A stretch of DNA of 11,539 nt from Marinagarivorans sp. UBA5870 (lineage in GTDB: Bacteria; Pseudomonadota; Gammaproteobacteria; Pseudomonadales; Cellvibrionaceae): contig DJFO01000084.1 of assembly GCA_002432555.1 (NCBI GenBank), positions 11,858-23,396 of the forward strand, read 5' to 3'. The position numbers and the translations under genes were made by a program. This document shows, one piece after another, positions 1 through 7,435 of the stretch (position 1 is the stretch's first letter; each line of letters starts with the position of its first letter). The notes beneath the pieces are model-generated. The model saw only the letters and a list, made by a program, of their open reading frames with translations, was not told where the DNA came from and ran no database searches.

Positions 1-1002
1 CGCCTGCACCGACTCAAACTCGCCGGTGCTTTCCGAGGCAGCCACTATATCCGTCGTATTTCGGTCGATCAGAATGAGGTCCAGGTCCCCTTCGACATGG
101 TCGACCACACGCAGGGACACAAAGTCTTGCGCCTGCAAGTCCACCGAGTAGATATCGTGCTGGTCGGATTCGAAGGCAAACGCGTCGGGCAGTTGCCCAG
201 TTTGACTGTAGGTGGCAAACCCATTAAGCAGAACAGGATTCGAAATAGGCTGGATGTTGGCGGAGGTGTGGCCGTCGTTGTCGAAAGAATTCGCTTTAGG
301 ATCATTCACATCCCCGTCCACGTCCGTATAGGGCAGCGAGGTAATAACGCCGCTGATGGTATAGCGGGCGCTTTCGGCCAGCGCTGTCACAACGGTGGAT
401 TTGCTGCTGGCGAGGCCCGCATCGTCTGTGACGGTCAGAGTCACTTTATAGTCGCCAGACTCCGTGAAGGTTTTGCGGACCACGGTCTCGGCGCTGGTGG
501 TTCCCTGCCCGAGGTCCCACTGGTAGGTGGTTATGTTGCCGTCCTCGTCATAGGAGTTGGCCGCGCTGAACTCGACGGTGAAAGGCGCGACGCCGCGCTC
601 GGCGCTGACAGCGATGACCGCGACTGGAGCTTGATTACCGCCGTTGACCACCAGCGCCGTCGAGGCCTGATGACTCGCGCCGAGATCGTCGGTGACCGTG
701 AGTGAAACGGTGAAATTACCGGCGGCTGCGTAGCGGTGGTTGACGATCGCGCCCGTCCCTGTGGTGCCATCGCCAAAGCTCCAGCGATAACTGGTTATGC
801 GGCCATCCGCATCGGAGGAGCCGGCGCCGTTGAATTCTACGGTGACGGGAGCCCCACCCTGAGGCGGAGAGAATTCGATTTTCGCGACCGGCTGTTGATT
901 GCCTGCCTGCTGGGAACCGCCGCAGGCGCAGAGCCAGAGAATACTGGCGAGGGCGAGAAGCGTCGCGCCGGTGCGGAGGGAAAAAGTTCGGGTTAAGCGC
1001 AT
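1..1002 (-). CDS. PKD-domain exported lipoprotein, N-terminal part (probable secreted protease/hydrolase)
   Basis: The gene reads leftward off the window, so only residues 1-334 are visible and there is no stop. The start is ATG at 1002. It gives a basic N-terminus (MRLTRTFSLR), a hydrophobic core at about 13-24 and a lipobox LCAC with Cys27 as the lipidation site. Gly follows that Cys rather than Asp, so outer-membrane sorting is expected. Two PKD domains follow at about 37-120 and 125-208. Both begin with PVA and contain a DxDG turn and an LTVTDD strand; the first has the classic WSFGDG motif, while in the second it is WDLGQG. From about 227 the sequence (DVNDPKAN, then QHDIYSVDL, then GDLDLILID) resembles a PPC (bacterial pre-peptidase C-terminal) domain. 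The order lipoprotein signal, PKD, PPC is typical of secreted subtilisin-like proteases of marine gammaproteobacteria, so an S8 peptidase domain may lie beyond the window. That last step is inference, as no catalytic domain is visible. No clear Shine-Dalgarno precedes the ATG. Confidence 0.85.
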   Translation of the reverse strand, partial: MRLTRTFSLRTGATLLALASILWLCACGGSQQAGNQQPVAKIEFSPPQGGAPVTVEFNGAGSSDADGRITSYRWSFGDGTTGTGAIVNHRYAAAGNFTVSLTVTDDLGASHQASTALVVNGGNQAPVAVIAVSAERGVAPFTVEFSAANSYDEDGNITTYQWDLGQGTTSAETVVRKTFTESGDYKVTLTVTDDAGLASSKSTVVTALAESARYTISGVITSLPYTDVDGDVNDPKANSFDNDGHTSANIQPISNPVLLNGFATYSQTGQLPDAFAFESDQHDIYSVDLQAQDFVSLRVVDHVEGDLDLILIDRNTTDIVAASESTGEFESVQA

Positions 1003-1174
1003 AGTCAAAATAGTGGCCGGATTGTTTTGGAAGGCTTCGGGACGTCGGTCAATGCTCAACCATTGTGCAGTTCACAAAAAAATAATGCAGTGATCGATGA
1101 CTCAGTTTGCCGTTGCCAAGGGTACGATTCGCGACGCTGGGCCTAGGCAAACCTCCGCCCGCAGCATTTGCCAT

Positions 1175-1230
1175 GTTCCGCGGCGAAGAAATAGTTCCGC
1201 AGCGAGATTGCAGCGAGATCGTTCCGCAGC
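1175..1230. repeat. Three copies of a 10-bp GTTCCGCRGC element
   Basis: GTTCCGCGGC at 1175-1184 and GTTCCGCAGC at 1194-1203 and 1221-1230 lie in the same orientation, starting 19 and 27 bases apart. Related GCAGCGAGAT and CCAGCGAC stretches sit between and after them. The cluster is in the 232-bp gap between the histidine kinase stop (1235) and the lipoprotein start (1002). It does not form a hairpin with a T-tract on either strand, so it does not look like an intrinsic terminator. It may be a local duplication or a repeated binding site; nothing in the sequence decides between these. Confidence 0.5.
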
Positions 1231-1234
1231 AAAA

Positions 1235-2722
1235 TTATTCCAGCGACCCCATTTCACTCAGCGGTAAGTTTACCCGGAAGACGCTGCCCTCCCCCGCGGC
1301 ACTGTCGACTCGAATAGTGCCGCCCAGCATCTGCACCAGCTCGGCGACCAAAGCGAGGCCAAGTCCCGTTCCTTGAATATTCCGGTTAGCCCTCTCATCG
1401 AGCTGTTGATACGCGCCGAACAATTGGGCCTGCTGCGCAACATTTATGCCGATTCCGGTATCCGCGACCTCGAATAAGACACAGTGATCCGCGTTATGTG
1501 CGCCGGTCAATTCGATATGCGCTGTCACTCGGACACTCCCCTGATGGGTGTATTTGATCGCGTTGCTCACGAGGTTGAGAAGGATCTGCCGGACCTTTTT
1601 GAAATCGGAATAGATCACCAGCTCGGCGTCGCAAGCGACCTGGTAGTGCAGCTTTTTGGCCTCGGCGAGGGTTTCCACCTGTTCGTGAAAGGACTCGAGG
1701 GCTTTGGCCACGCGGAAATTTTCCAGGTGAACGTGCATTTTTCCCGCTTCGATTTTCGCGATATCGAGAGTGTCCGACACCATCTCGTTCAATTGCAGCC
1801 CCGCGCTGCGGATTGCGCGCAAACACGCGAGATCTCGTTCTGTGAGCACATTTTCCGCTCGGCGCAACACCACCTGGGAAAAGCCGATGATGGCGTTCAG
1901 CGGGGTGCGCAGCTCGTGCACCATCTTGGCCAGGAAGTCGCGCCGCGCGGCGGTTTGTTCTTCGGCGAGGCGAATTTCGGCCTGCTTCTGTTCGGTAATA
2001 TCAAACAGGTAGGCCAAGACGGACGGACTGGTGGTTGAGGCGACTGGATGGAAATGCCAGCGAAACCAGGTGTCGTCGATGCGGACTTCGACATCGTTGA
2101 TGATCTTTTGCTGGGCCCAGGCCGTTTGGCATATGGCCGCTAAATCGGCGGGCCAGATGCGGCCATTGCCCGCTTCGTCGAAGCCGTGGAGCAAGAGTTC
2201 GTCCTGCAGCGCGGGATTGCCAAACAGCAGCTGGCCCTCGTTATCAAATTCGGCGATGGGCGCCGGGCTCTGCTCGACGTATTCAGTGTATTTCACCATC
2301 TCGCGATAACTGTGACTGCGCTGGCGATTGTCATAAAAACTGATCAAGCGCGCGGCGCGGCCGGCGTGCTCCACGAGGGGGATCAGCCGGTAATCCACGC
2401 TGAGATTGCGCCCGGCTTGGGTCATCCAGTAGGAAGAATGGGTCTCGGCGGGATCGGCATCCGGTGCGCAGAGGGGGCACGCCGCCAGGTCGTGGGCGTA
2501 CTCGCGGCTGCGGACGAACACCAGATCGTGGAGTGCGCGACCGAGCCCGGCTTCCGCCGAACAACCCAGGAGCGCAGCGGCACGCTCCGAGAGGTAAATA
2601 AGCCGAAAGCGGCTATCCACCGCGAGCAATCCATCGGGCCACGCATTGCACCAAGCCAAGGTCTCGGCCGAAAGGTCGGCCGCCTGCGGCAAAATGGGAT
2701 AATCCGCCCGTTTTTCAAGCAC
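1235..2722 (-). CDS. Soluble PAS-PAS sensor histidine kinase
   Basis: This is a 495-aa cytoplasmic histidine kinase with no membrane segment or signal peptide. Domains in order: PAS at about 24-135, with a CPLC pair at 82-85 of the kind seen in some PAS folds; PAS at about 143-248, ending in the characteristic DITEQKQAE; a short helix; HisKA with H-box VHELRTPLN (phospho-acceptor His269); and HATPase_c with N-box Asn383/Asn387, G1 DTGIGI at 421-426 and G2 GTGLGL at 451-456. All kinase motifs are intact. There is no receiver or HPt domain, so it must phosphorylate a separate partner; the adjacent HD-GYP protein has no receiver either. I chose the GTG start at 2722 because GGAGGA lies 8 nt upstream and the start overlaps the upstream stop. 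An ATG at 2764 would add 14 residues (MKIYGGCPC...) that look like out-of-frame coding of the upstream gene. The input signal is unknown: the PAS domains suggest a cytosolic ligand, redox or energy cue, which is inference. Confidence 0.9.
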   Translation of the reverse strand: MLEKRADYPILPQAADLSAETLAWCNAWPDGLLAVDSRFRLIYLSERAAALLGCSAEAGLGRALHDLVFVRSREYAHDLAACPLCAPDADPAETHSSYWMTQAGRNLSVDYRLIPLVEHAGRAARLISFYDNRQRSHSYREMVKYTEYVEQSPAPIAEFDNEGQLLFGNPALQDELLLHGFDEAGNGRIWPADLAAICQTAWAQQKIINDVEVRIDDTWFRWHFHPVASTTSPSVLAYLFDITEQKQAEIRLAEEQTAARRDFLAKMVHELRTPLNAIIGFSQVVLRRAENVLTERDLACLRAIRSAGLQLNEMVSDTLDIAKIEAGKMHVHLENFRVAKALESFHEQVETLAEAKKLHYQVACDAELVIYSDFKKVRQILLNLVSNAIKYTHQGSVRVTAHIELTGAHNADHCVLFEVADTGIGINVAQQAQLFGAYQQLDERANRNIQGTGLGLALVAELVQMLGGTIRVDSAAGEGSVFRVNLPLSEMGSLE

Positions 2723-3989
2723 TGAACAGGTCCTCCAACAAGGGCAGCCGCCGTAAATTTTCATTGCCGGGGCTATGCAGATCTACTGCACTTTCGATGG
2801 TCCGCCTCGGCTCGCCGACCTGGTGGCGCAAATCCAGCTCGAGGGGCGGATGGCAGAGAGTCCCCGCTCCGTCCACTACCACGACCACCTCCGGTAGGAG
2901 GGGCGCGTCCGCGTGGTGACGTCGGACCACCGCCTTTTCACCCGTATTGAGCAGCACCATGGCCGTCGGCGGATAAATGCCCAGCAAACCGATAAAGCTC
3001 GCGACTACCTCCGGGCTGAAGGCCCCGCGTTCGGCGTCGCGATACAGTGACCGCAGGGCATTGGTGGGAATCACGCCCGGTTCGTCCGTCAGCTGGTGCA
3101 CCCGTTCTTCGTAAGCGTCCACCACGCTGAGCAGATGACTTAGAGGATGCAGATCGCTGCCGCGTAAGCCGCGGGGATAGCCGGAACCATCGAGCAGCTC
3201 GTGGTGCTCGGCCACCAGGCGCTGCGTAAGTTTGGGCAATTCGGACCGCGCCAGTATCTGATCGCCCAAAAGGGTGTGTTTCCTGACGAGGCTCTCTTCG
3301 GCCTTGGTGTAGCGCGTGCGTTTGCCAAGCAGATTCAGCGGCAACTGGGTCCAGCCCGCCTCGTGCAGCAGGGCCGCCAAGCCCAATTGCTCACGTTCAT
3401 CGTCTGGCACCTTGCGCACCAGCGCCAAATTGAGGACCAGACAGAAGACGCCGAACACGTGGTCCGCAATCTTTTGCGCTTTGCGGCTGAGATGCACCAG
3501 GCTCATTAACGCCTGGTCATTGCGCGCGAGACTCTCGAGCGTGCTGTCCACCAGGTGCACCAATTCAGCGACCGGCACGGGGGCGCCAGTCTCAAAGGTG
3601 CGCTGGAGATTTTCCACCACTTTGCGGATCTTGCCGCGCAGCTGGACGGCTGCCGCCATCTCACGCTCGACATGATGGGTCTGGCGCGTTTCGGTCTGCG
3701 TATGCGCAACGAGGGGGACGGGCACCGGAGCGGCGGCCGCAACCGGCGCCCGCTTCTGTTGAGTTTCGACCGGGTCGCCCGGCTCGGTGACAGTTACGGT
3801 GCTGCGGGAGAGGTCTATCACGACCTTTTTCACTCCCGCGGCTTTCAAAGACTCTATATCGCTTGTCTGTTTGATCAGCCGGGTGTGGCTCAAAAACGGG
3901 CTGTCCAGCCAGGAGATATCGAGTTTGGTGACGAACATGCCGACACACAATTGCTCGATCGTAATAGCTTTCTGTTGCTCCGCAGACAT
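2715..3989 (-). CDS. DUF3391 / divergent HD-GYP domain protein
   Basis: This is a 424-aa cytoplasmic protein. Residues about 5-65 match the DUF3391 domain that often precedes HD-GYP domains (VGMFVTKLDISWLDSPF). A low-complexity Ala/Pro/Val linker follows at about 80-97, then an HD-GYP domain at about 165-345. Family members hydrolyse cyclic-di-GMP using a bimetal centre. Here His177, His209, His238, the HHE at 262-264, DGSGYP at 267-272 and Asp291 are recognisable. However, the hallmark HDxGK is HEAGW (209-213): Glu replaces the metal-binding Asp and Trp replaces the conserved Lys. Activity is therefore uncertain. About 80 further residues form a C-terminal extension. I chose ATG 3989 because translation from there begins just before DUF3391. 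The frame stays open to a TTG at 4175, but that would add 62 residues of repeat-rich, low-quality sequence. It is the first gene of a two-gene operon with the kinase, overlapping it by 8 nt. No receiver domain is present. Confidence 0.88.
   Translation of the reverse strand: MSAEQQKAITIEQLCVGMFVTKLDISWLDSPFLSHTRLIKQTSDIESLKAAGVKKVVIDLSRSTVTVTEPGDPVETQQKRAPVAAAAPVPVPLVAHTQTETRQTHHVEREMAAAVQLRGKIRKVVENLQRTFETGAPVPVAELVHLVDSTLESLARNDQALMSLVHLSRKAQKIADHVFGVFCLVLNLALVRKVPDDEREQLGLAALLHEAGWTQLPLNLLGKRTRYTKAEESLVRKHTLLGDQILARSELPKLTQRLVAEHHELLDGSGYPRGLRGSDLHPLSHLLSVVDAYEERVHQLTDEPGVIPTNALRSLYRDAERGAFSPEVVASFIGLLGIYPPTAMVLLNTGEKAVVRRHHADAPLLPEVVVVVDGAGTLCHPPLELDLRHQVGEPRRTIESAVDLHSPGNENLRRLPLLEDLFSA
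2731..2736 (-). promoter_or_regulatory. Shine-Dalgarno for the histidine kinase GTG start
   Basis: GGAGGA is followed by an 8-nt spacer and GTG at 2722-2720. The site lies inside the last codons of the HD-GYP gene. It is the main reason for preferring the GTG over the in-frame ATG at 2764. Confidence 0.7.
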
Positions 3990-4068
3990 TGTTATGAACG
4001 CCCCGATGAAAAACGGACTGCGACTGGGTATTTTAAGTGTAGTCTGCAAAAGCGCGCCGACGCGTTCG

Positions 4069-4113
4069 GTGGATGAGTGGGTGGTGGATGAGTGGGCGGT
4101 GGATGAGTGGGTG
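4069..4113. repeat. Tandem repeat, 3 x 15 bp
   Basis: Three abutting copies of GTGGATGAGTGGGYG lie at 4069-4083, 4084-4098 and 4099-4113, differing only by C/T at position 14 of the unit. The repeat is upstream of the HD-GYP start, in its probable 5' leader. Because 15 is a multiple of three, it keeps the upstream minus-strand frame open and would read as a THSST/AHSST pentapeptide repeat if translated. Copy-number change by slipped-strand replication is possible. Confidence 0.9.
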
Positions 4114-4234
4114 TCACCTGAGACATGGTTCAGGTTGCGCGAATTTTGCACGGCAATCGCGGAACCCTTAAACAACCGTATGGACTAAACGGGCAATGAG
4201 TCTGCGCAGTTGGATGTTAATCTGGCGGCGGATT

Positions 4235-4243
4235 GTTATAGCA
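4235..4243 (-). promoter_or_regulatory. Candidate extended -10 promoter for the HD-GYP operon
   Basis: Read on the minus strand, the site is TGCTATAAC: a TGn extension plus a hexamer matching TATAAT at five of six positions. No good -35 is visible at 17 nt, which is tolerated by extended -10 promoters. Transcription from here would give a leader of about 240 nt that includes the 15-bp repeat. This is inferred from the motif alone. Confidence 0.3.
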
Positions 4244-4315
4244 TAGGATCGCTCGCGCTCGGATGAGCCGAAGCTTTGAGATCGGCCAGGGTGGGCGCAA
4301 CTTTTTCACGGCCCC

Positions 4316-4344
4316 TCGACGAACGAGGCGGAGTTACCTAAACT
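4316..4344 (+). promoter_or_regulatory. Candidate sigma-70 promoter for prc
   Basis: TCGACG at 4316-4321 (four of six matches to TTGACA) is separated by exactly 17 bp from TAAACT at 4339-4344 (four of six matches to TATAAT). It lies about 55 bp before the prc start. Both boxes are weak, so this is only a candidate. Confidence 0.25.
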
Positions 4345-4398
4345 TTCTCAATACCGGTCCGTTTCCCCCAAGGGCTCGCGGCTACCGGCCAGGTGATT

Positions 4399-6531
4399 AT
4401 GAATTCTTTCCTCAGATTGCGACCAGGATTAAATACTTTGTCTGTCTCCCGATTCGCCGGTTGTTTGTTCGCGGTGCTCGCTGCCGCCAGTAACGCCGCC
4501 ACTAACGATCTCAAGCCGCTCCAGCCCACTCAGTCTCAAGCGATAACCACAATCGACATAATGGATAAACTGTCCAAGCGTCACTATCGCAATTTGCCGA
4601 TCGACGATCACCTCTCGGCCGAGTTTCTCGACAACTATTTGGAGACGCTGGACCCGGGCCGCCTGTACTTCCTGCAAGCGGACATTGAGCAGTTTTACAA
4701 GGACAAAACCCGCCACGACGACTACATCAAGAAGGGTGAGTTGAAACCGGGTTTTGATATCTATCACACCTACCAGCAGCGGGTAACCGAGCGACTGGAA
4801 TGGGTCCTGGCAAAACTCAACGACACCAAGGTCGCGTTCGATTTCAATGGCAAAGACCAAGTTGAAATGGACCGCGAGAAAGCGCCCTGGCCGCGCGACC
4901 GCGCAGAAGCCGACGAGCTTTGGGACAAACGCCTGAAGCTCTCCGTGCTCAACCTGAAACTCGCCGGTAAAACCGTCGACGAGGCCAAGGTGACCCTGCA
5001 GCGCCGCTATAAAAACCAGTTGCACCGCACCACCCAGCAGAACCCGCAAGACGTTTACGAGACCCTGATTAACTCGTTTACCATCCTGTACGATCCGCAC
5101 ACCAACTATTTTTCACCGCGCACGTCGGAAAATTTCAACATCAACATGTCGCTCCAGTTGGAGGGCATAGGCGCTGTACTCCAATCCGAAGACGAACACA
5201 CCAAGGTCGTGCGGCTGGTGGCGGGCGGACCGGCGGATAAACAGGGGCAGCTGAAACCCGCCGACAAGATCGTCGGTGTTGGCCAGGGCATGGAAGGCGA
5301 GATGATCGACGTGGTCGGCTGGCGCCTCGATGAAGTGGTCGACATGATCCGCGGCAAAAAGGACACCTTGGTCCGCTTGGAAGTCCAGACCGACGAGACC
5401 GAGCCGAAAATCGTGCCGATCAAACGCGGCACCGTGAAGCTGGAAGACCAGGCGGCGCAAAAGGCTGTCTTCGAGATTACCGAAGGTACGGTCAAGCGCA
5501 AGATCGGTGTGATCGATGTTCCCGCCTTCTACCACGACTTTGAAGCCTATAGGCGCGGCGACCAGAACTTCCGCAGCACTACGCGCGACGTCGCCAATCT
5601 GCTGCGTGAACTGGAAGAGGAAAATGTCGAAGGCGTAATCCTTGACCTGCGCAACAACGGCGGCGGCTCTCTGCAAGAGGCCACCATGTTGACCGACCTG
5701 TTCATCGACCAGGGTCCGGTTGTGCAGATCCGCGAAGCGGACGGCCGGGTTTCACAACACAACCGATCCCGCTCGCGCGCCTATTACCGCGGTCCCCTCG
5801 TGGTGATGATCAACCGCCTGAGCGCCTCGGCATCGGAAATTTTTGCCGGCGCTATCCAGGATTACAACCGCGGCATCATCGTCGGCTCGCAGTCCTTTGG
5901 TAAAGGCACCGTGCAGCTGCTGTCCGATCTGCCAGAAGGCCAGCTGAAACTGACCGAATCCAAGTTTTACCGGGTCTCGGGCGACAGTACCCAGCATCGC
6001 GGCATCATTCCGGATATTTCCATGCCGGTGCTGATCGACCAGGATGAAGTGGGGGAATCTGCCTATGAAACCGCTTTGCCCTGGGATCAGATCACCCCGG
6101 CCAAACACGGAAAATATTTTGATTTTACCCAGATCATCCCGACCCTCGACAAACGGCACCGCACCCGCGCCGCCAAGGATCCGGACATTATCCTGTTGCA
6201 GGATCAGGTGGCGCTGATGCAGAAGAACAAGGAGCGCACGGTCATCTCGTTGAATGAAGCCGAACGGCTGCAGGAAAAAGAAAACCTCGAGCGCGAGCGC
6301 ATGCTGATCGAAAACAAACGCCGGGCCGCGAAAAATCTGAAGCCGTTCGCCAACCTGACGGAATTCCAGGCCTTCGAGAAGGAAGAGGAAGCCAACGCGG
6401 AAAAAACGGCCGCGGAAACCCGTCCGGTCATAGATCCGGACAAGGACGCGCTGCTGCACGAAGCGGGCTTTATCTTGATTGATATGGTTGAGCTGATGAA
6501 AGACCCCCAGCAGAGAGTAGCCAACTTCTGA
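4399..6531 (+). CDS. prc: Carboxy-terminal processing (tail-specific) protease, S41 family
   Basis: This is a 710-aa Prc/Tsp protease, a periplasmic enzyme that degrades proteins from exposed C-termini. In relatives it trims PBP3 and cell-wall hydrolases, and in Pseudomonas it acts on the MucA anti-sigma factor. An N-terminal signal peptide (hydrophobic about 18-31, likely cut near SNAA at 31-34) exports it. An N-terminal helical TSP domain (about 40-235) is followed by a PDZ domain (about 252-340), the S41 protease core (about 365-545) and a C-terminal DUF3340-like helical region rich in Glu/Lys (about 560-705). The catalytic Ser-Lys pair is Ser477 in SASASE and Lys502 in FGKGTVQ, the same 25-residue spacing as Ser430/Lys455 of E. 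coli Prc; Asp488 matches Asp441. Length is close to the E. coli protein (682 aa). ATG 4399 is preferred, with AGGTGAT just upstream; an in-frame GTG at 4393 would add two residues. It is transcribed alone, ending at a strong terminator. Confidence 0.96.
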   Translation: MNSFLRLRPGLNTLSVSRFAGCLFAVLAAASNAATNDLKPLQPTQSQAITTIDIMDKLSKRHYRNLPIDDHLSAEFLDNYLETLDPGRLYFLQADIEQFYKDKTRHDDYIKKGELKPGFDIYHTYQQRVTERLEWVLAKLNDTKVAFDFNGKDQVEMDREKAPWPRDRAEADELWDKRLKLSVLNLKLAGKTVDEAKVTLQRRYKNQLHRTTQQNPQDVYETLINSFTILYDPHTNYFSPRTSENFNINMSLQLEGIGAVLQSEDEHTKVVRLVAGGPADKQGQLKPADKIVGVGQGMEGEMIDVVGWRLDEVVDMIRGKKDTLVRLEVQTDETEPKIVPIKRGTVKLEDQAAQKAVFEITEGTVKRKIGVIDVPAFYHDFEAYRRGDQNFRSTTRDVANLLRELEEENVEGVILDLRNNGGGSLQEATMLTDLFIDQGPVVQIREADGRVSQHNRSRSRAYYRGPLVVMINRLSASASEIFAGAIQDYNRGIIVGSQSFGKGTVQLLSDLPEGQLKLTESKFYRVSGDSTQHRGIIPDISMPVLIDQDEVGESAYETALPWDQITPAKHGKYFDFTQIIPTLDKRHRTRAAKDPDIILLQDQVALMQKNKERTVISLNEAERLQEKENLERERMLIENKRRAAKNLKPFANLTEFQAFEKEEEANAEKTAAETRPVIDPDKDALLHEAGFILIDMVELMKDPQQRVANF

Positions 6532-6540
6532 CCGGTTCGA

Positions 6541-6568
6541 CAAAGGCCCCGCGGGGCCTTTGTTTTTT
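6541..6568 (+). terminator. Rho-independent terminator of prc
   Basis: CAAAGGCCCC and GGGGCCTTTG form a perfect 10-bp inverted repeat around a central GC (effective loop about 6 nt), followed by six T residues at 6563-6568. It starts 9 nt after the prc stop. This is a textbook intrinsic terminator. Confidence 0.95.
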
Positions 6569-6589
6569 GCCATTCGCGTGTGTTATAAG
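6560..6589 (+). promoter_or_regulatory. Candidate xthA promoter overlapping the prc terminator
   Basis: TGTTATAAG at 6581-6589 is an extended -10 (TGn plus five of six matches to TATAAT). TTGTTT at 6560-6565 lies 18 bp upstream as a possible -35 and is made from the terminator's stem end and T-tract. Transcription would begin around 6596, giving a leader of about 27 nt to the xthA ATG. A promoter is required here because the terminator separates xthA from prc. Confidence 0.45.
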
Positions 6590-6622
6590 CCCGCCTCAAG
6601 TTTCCCCTTCGGCGAGTCTCCC

Positions 6623-7435
6623 ATGAAGTGCGTTTCCTTCAACGTCAACAGCATCCGCTTGCGCCTCCACCAGCTCGAAGCCGTAGTGGCCACCCACGCG
6701 CCGGATTTTATCGGCCTCCAGGAGACCAAGGTGACGGACCAGGATTTTCCCGTCGCCGACGTGCGCAAGCTCGGTTACCACGTGGAATATTTTGGCCAGA
6801 AAACCCACTACGGGGTTGCGCTCATGTCCAAACATCCTTTTCTGTCCGTCAGCAAAGGCTTCACCAGCGACTCCGCCGATGATCAGAAACGCTTTATTGC
6901 CGGCGAATTCATGGTGAACGGGATGAAATTGAGCGTGCTGAACGGCTACTTTCCCCAGGGAGAAAGTCAGGATCACCCGGTGAAATTCCCGAACAAACGC
7001 CGTTATTACGGAGACCTGCTCGCCCACCTGCAGGGCGCATTCCGCAAGGATGACGCCGTTCTTCTGATGGGCGACATGAACGTGTCGCACACCGATTTGG
7101 ACATTGGCATAGGAGAAGAAAACCGCAAACGCTGGCTGCGCACCGGCAAATGCAGTTTTTTGCCCCAGGAGCGCGAATGGTTGCAACAGATCATCGACTG
7201 GGGCCTGGTGGACACCTTTCGCTGCCACTACCCCGAGGTTACCGATCGCTTCAGCTGGTTTGACTATCGCAGCCATGGCTTCGAGGCAGACCCCAAGCGC
7301 GGCCTGCGGATCGATCTGATCCTTGCGAGTGCCAACTTAGCCCAGGCCTGCATCGGAGCCGGCATCGACTATAGGGTCCGCGGCATGGAAAAACCCTCAG
7401 ATCATTGTCCGATCTGGGCGGAGTTCAACCTCTAG
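6623..7435 (+). CDS. xthA: Exodeoxyribonuclease III
   Basis: This 270-aa protein (E. coli XthA is 268 aa) is the major AP endonuclease and 3'-5' exonuclease of base-excision repair, and it removes 3'-blocking groups from oxidised DNA. It belongs to the metal-dependent EEP phosphodiesterase fold. All active-site residues are visible: Asn7 (FNVN), Glu34 (LQETK), Tyr109 (NGYFPQGES), Asp151 and Asn153 (GDMN), Asp231 (LRIDL) and the SDH at 259-261. The block from [15 protein letters not shown] through CSFLP is diagnostic for the XthA branch rather than the ExoA branch. The ATG at 6623 is chosen because [10 protein letters not shown] aligns with the family start; the frame continues upstream to a TTG inside the terminator, which is not credible. 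The Shine-Dalgarno is weak. The gene is convergent with the response regulator gene and overlaps its end by 11 bp. Confidence 0.97.
   Translation: MKCVSFNVNSIRLRLHQLEAVVATHAPDFIGLQETKVTDQDFPVADVRKLGYHVEYFGQKTHYGVALMSKHPFLSVSKGFTSDSADDQKRFIAGEFMVNGMKLSVLNGYFPQGESQDHPVKFPNKRRYYGDLLAHLQGAFRKDDAVLLMGDMNVSHTDLDIGIGEENRKRWLRTGKCSFLPQEREWLQQIIDWGLVDTFRCHYPEVTDRFSWFDYRSHGFEADPKRGLRIDLILASANLAQACIGAGIDYRVRGMEKPSDHCPIWAEFNL

Larger units (their letters stand above)
3990..4398. other. Divergent intergenic region between HD-GYP operon and prc
   Basis: These 409 bp separate two divergently read starts and should hold both promoters. The region contains a phased 15-bp triplet repeat (4069-4113), a minus-strand extended -10 candidate (4235-4243) and a plus-strand promoter candidate (4316-4344). 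I see no convincing small gene. The minus-strand frame running through the repeat is continuous with the HD-GYP gene but lacks a credible start. Confidence 0.6.

Noticed and set aside
97..705. 202-codon plus-strand frame opposite the lipoprotein
   Set aside because: The minus strand encodes two unmistakable PKD domains and a lipobox; the plus frame is a shadow of these.
1105..1152. Inverted repeats GTTTGCC/GGCAAAC and TTGCCAAGG/CCTAGGCAA as a possible terminator or operator
   Set aside because: The loops are 20-34 nt, the longer stem has a mismatch, and no T-tract follows on either strand; it is too weak to call a feature.
3990..4175. 62-residue N-terminal extension of the HD-GYP protein from a TTG at 4175
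   Set aside because: The added sequence is repeat-derived and low-complexity and the start codon is poor, whereas ATG 3989 begins just before DUF3391. Kept only as an alternative in the repeat finding.
4429..5100. 223-codon minus-strand frame inside prc
   Set aside because: It lies opposite the well-conserved prc N-terminal domain and has no domain or start signal of its own.
6560..6622. Upstream extension of xthA to a TTG at 6560
   Set aside because: It would start inside the prc terminator and add 21 residues absent from the ExoIII family; ATG 6623 aligns exactly with the family start.
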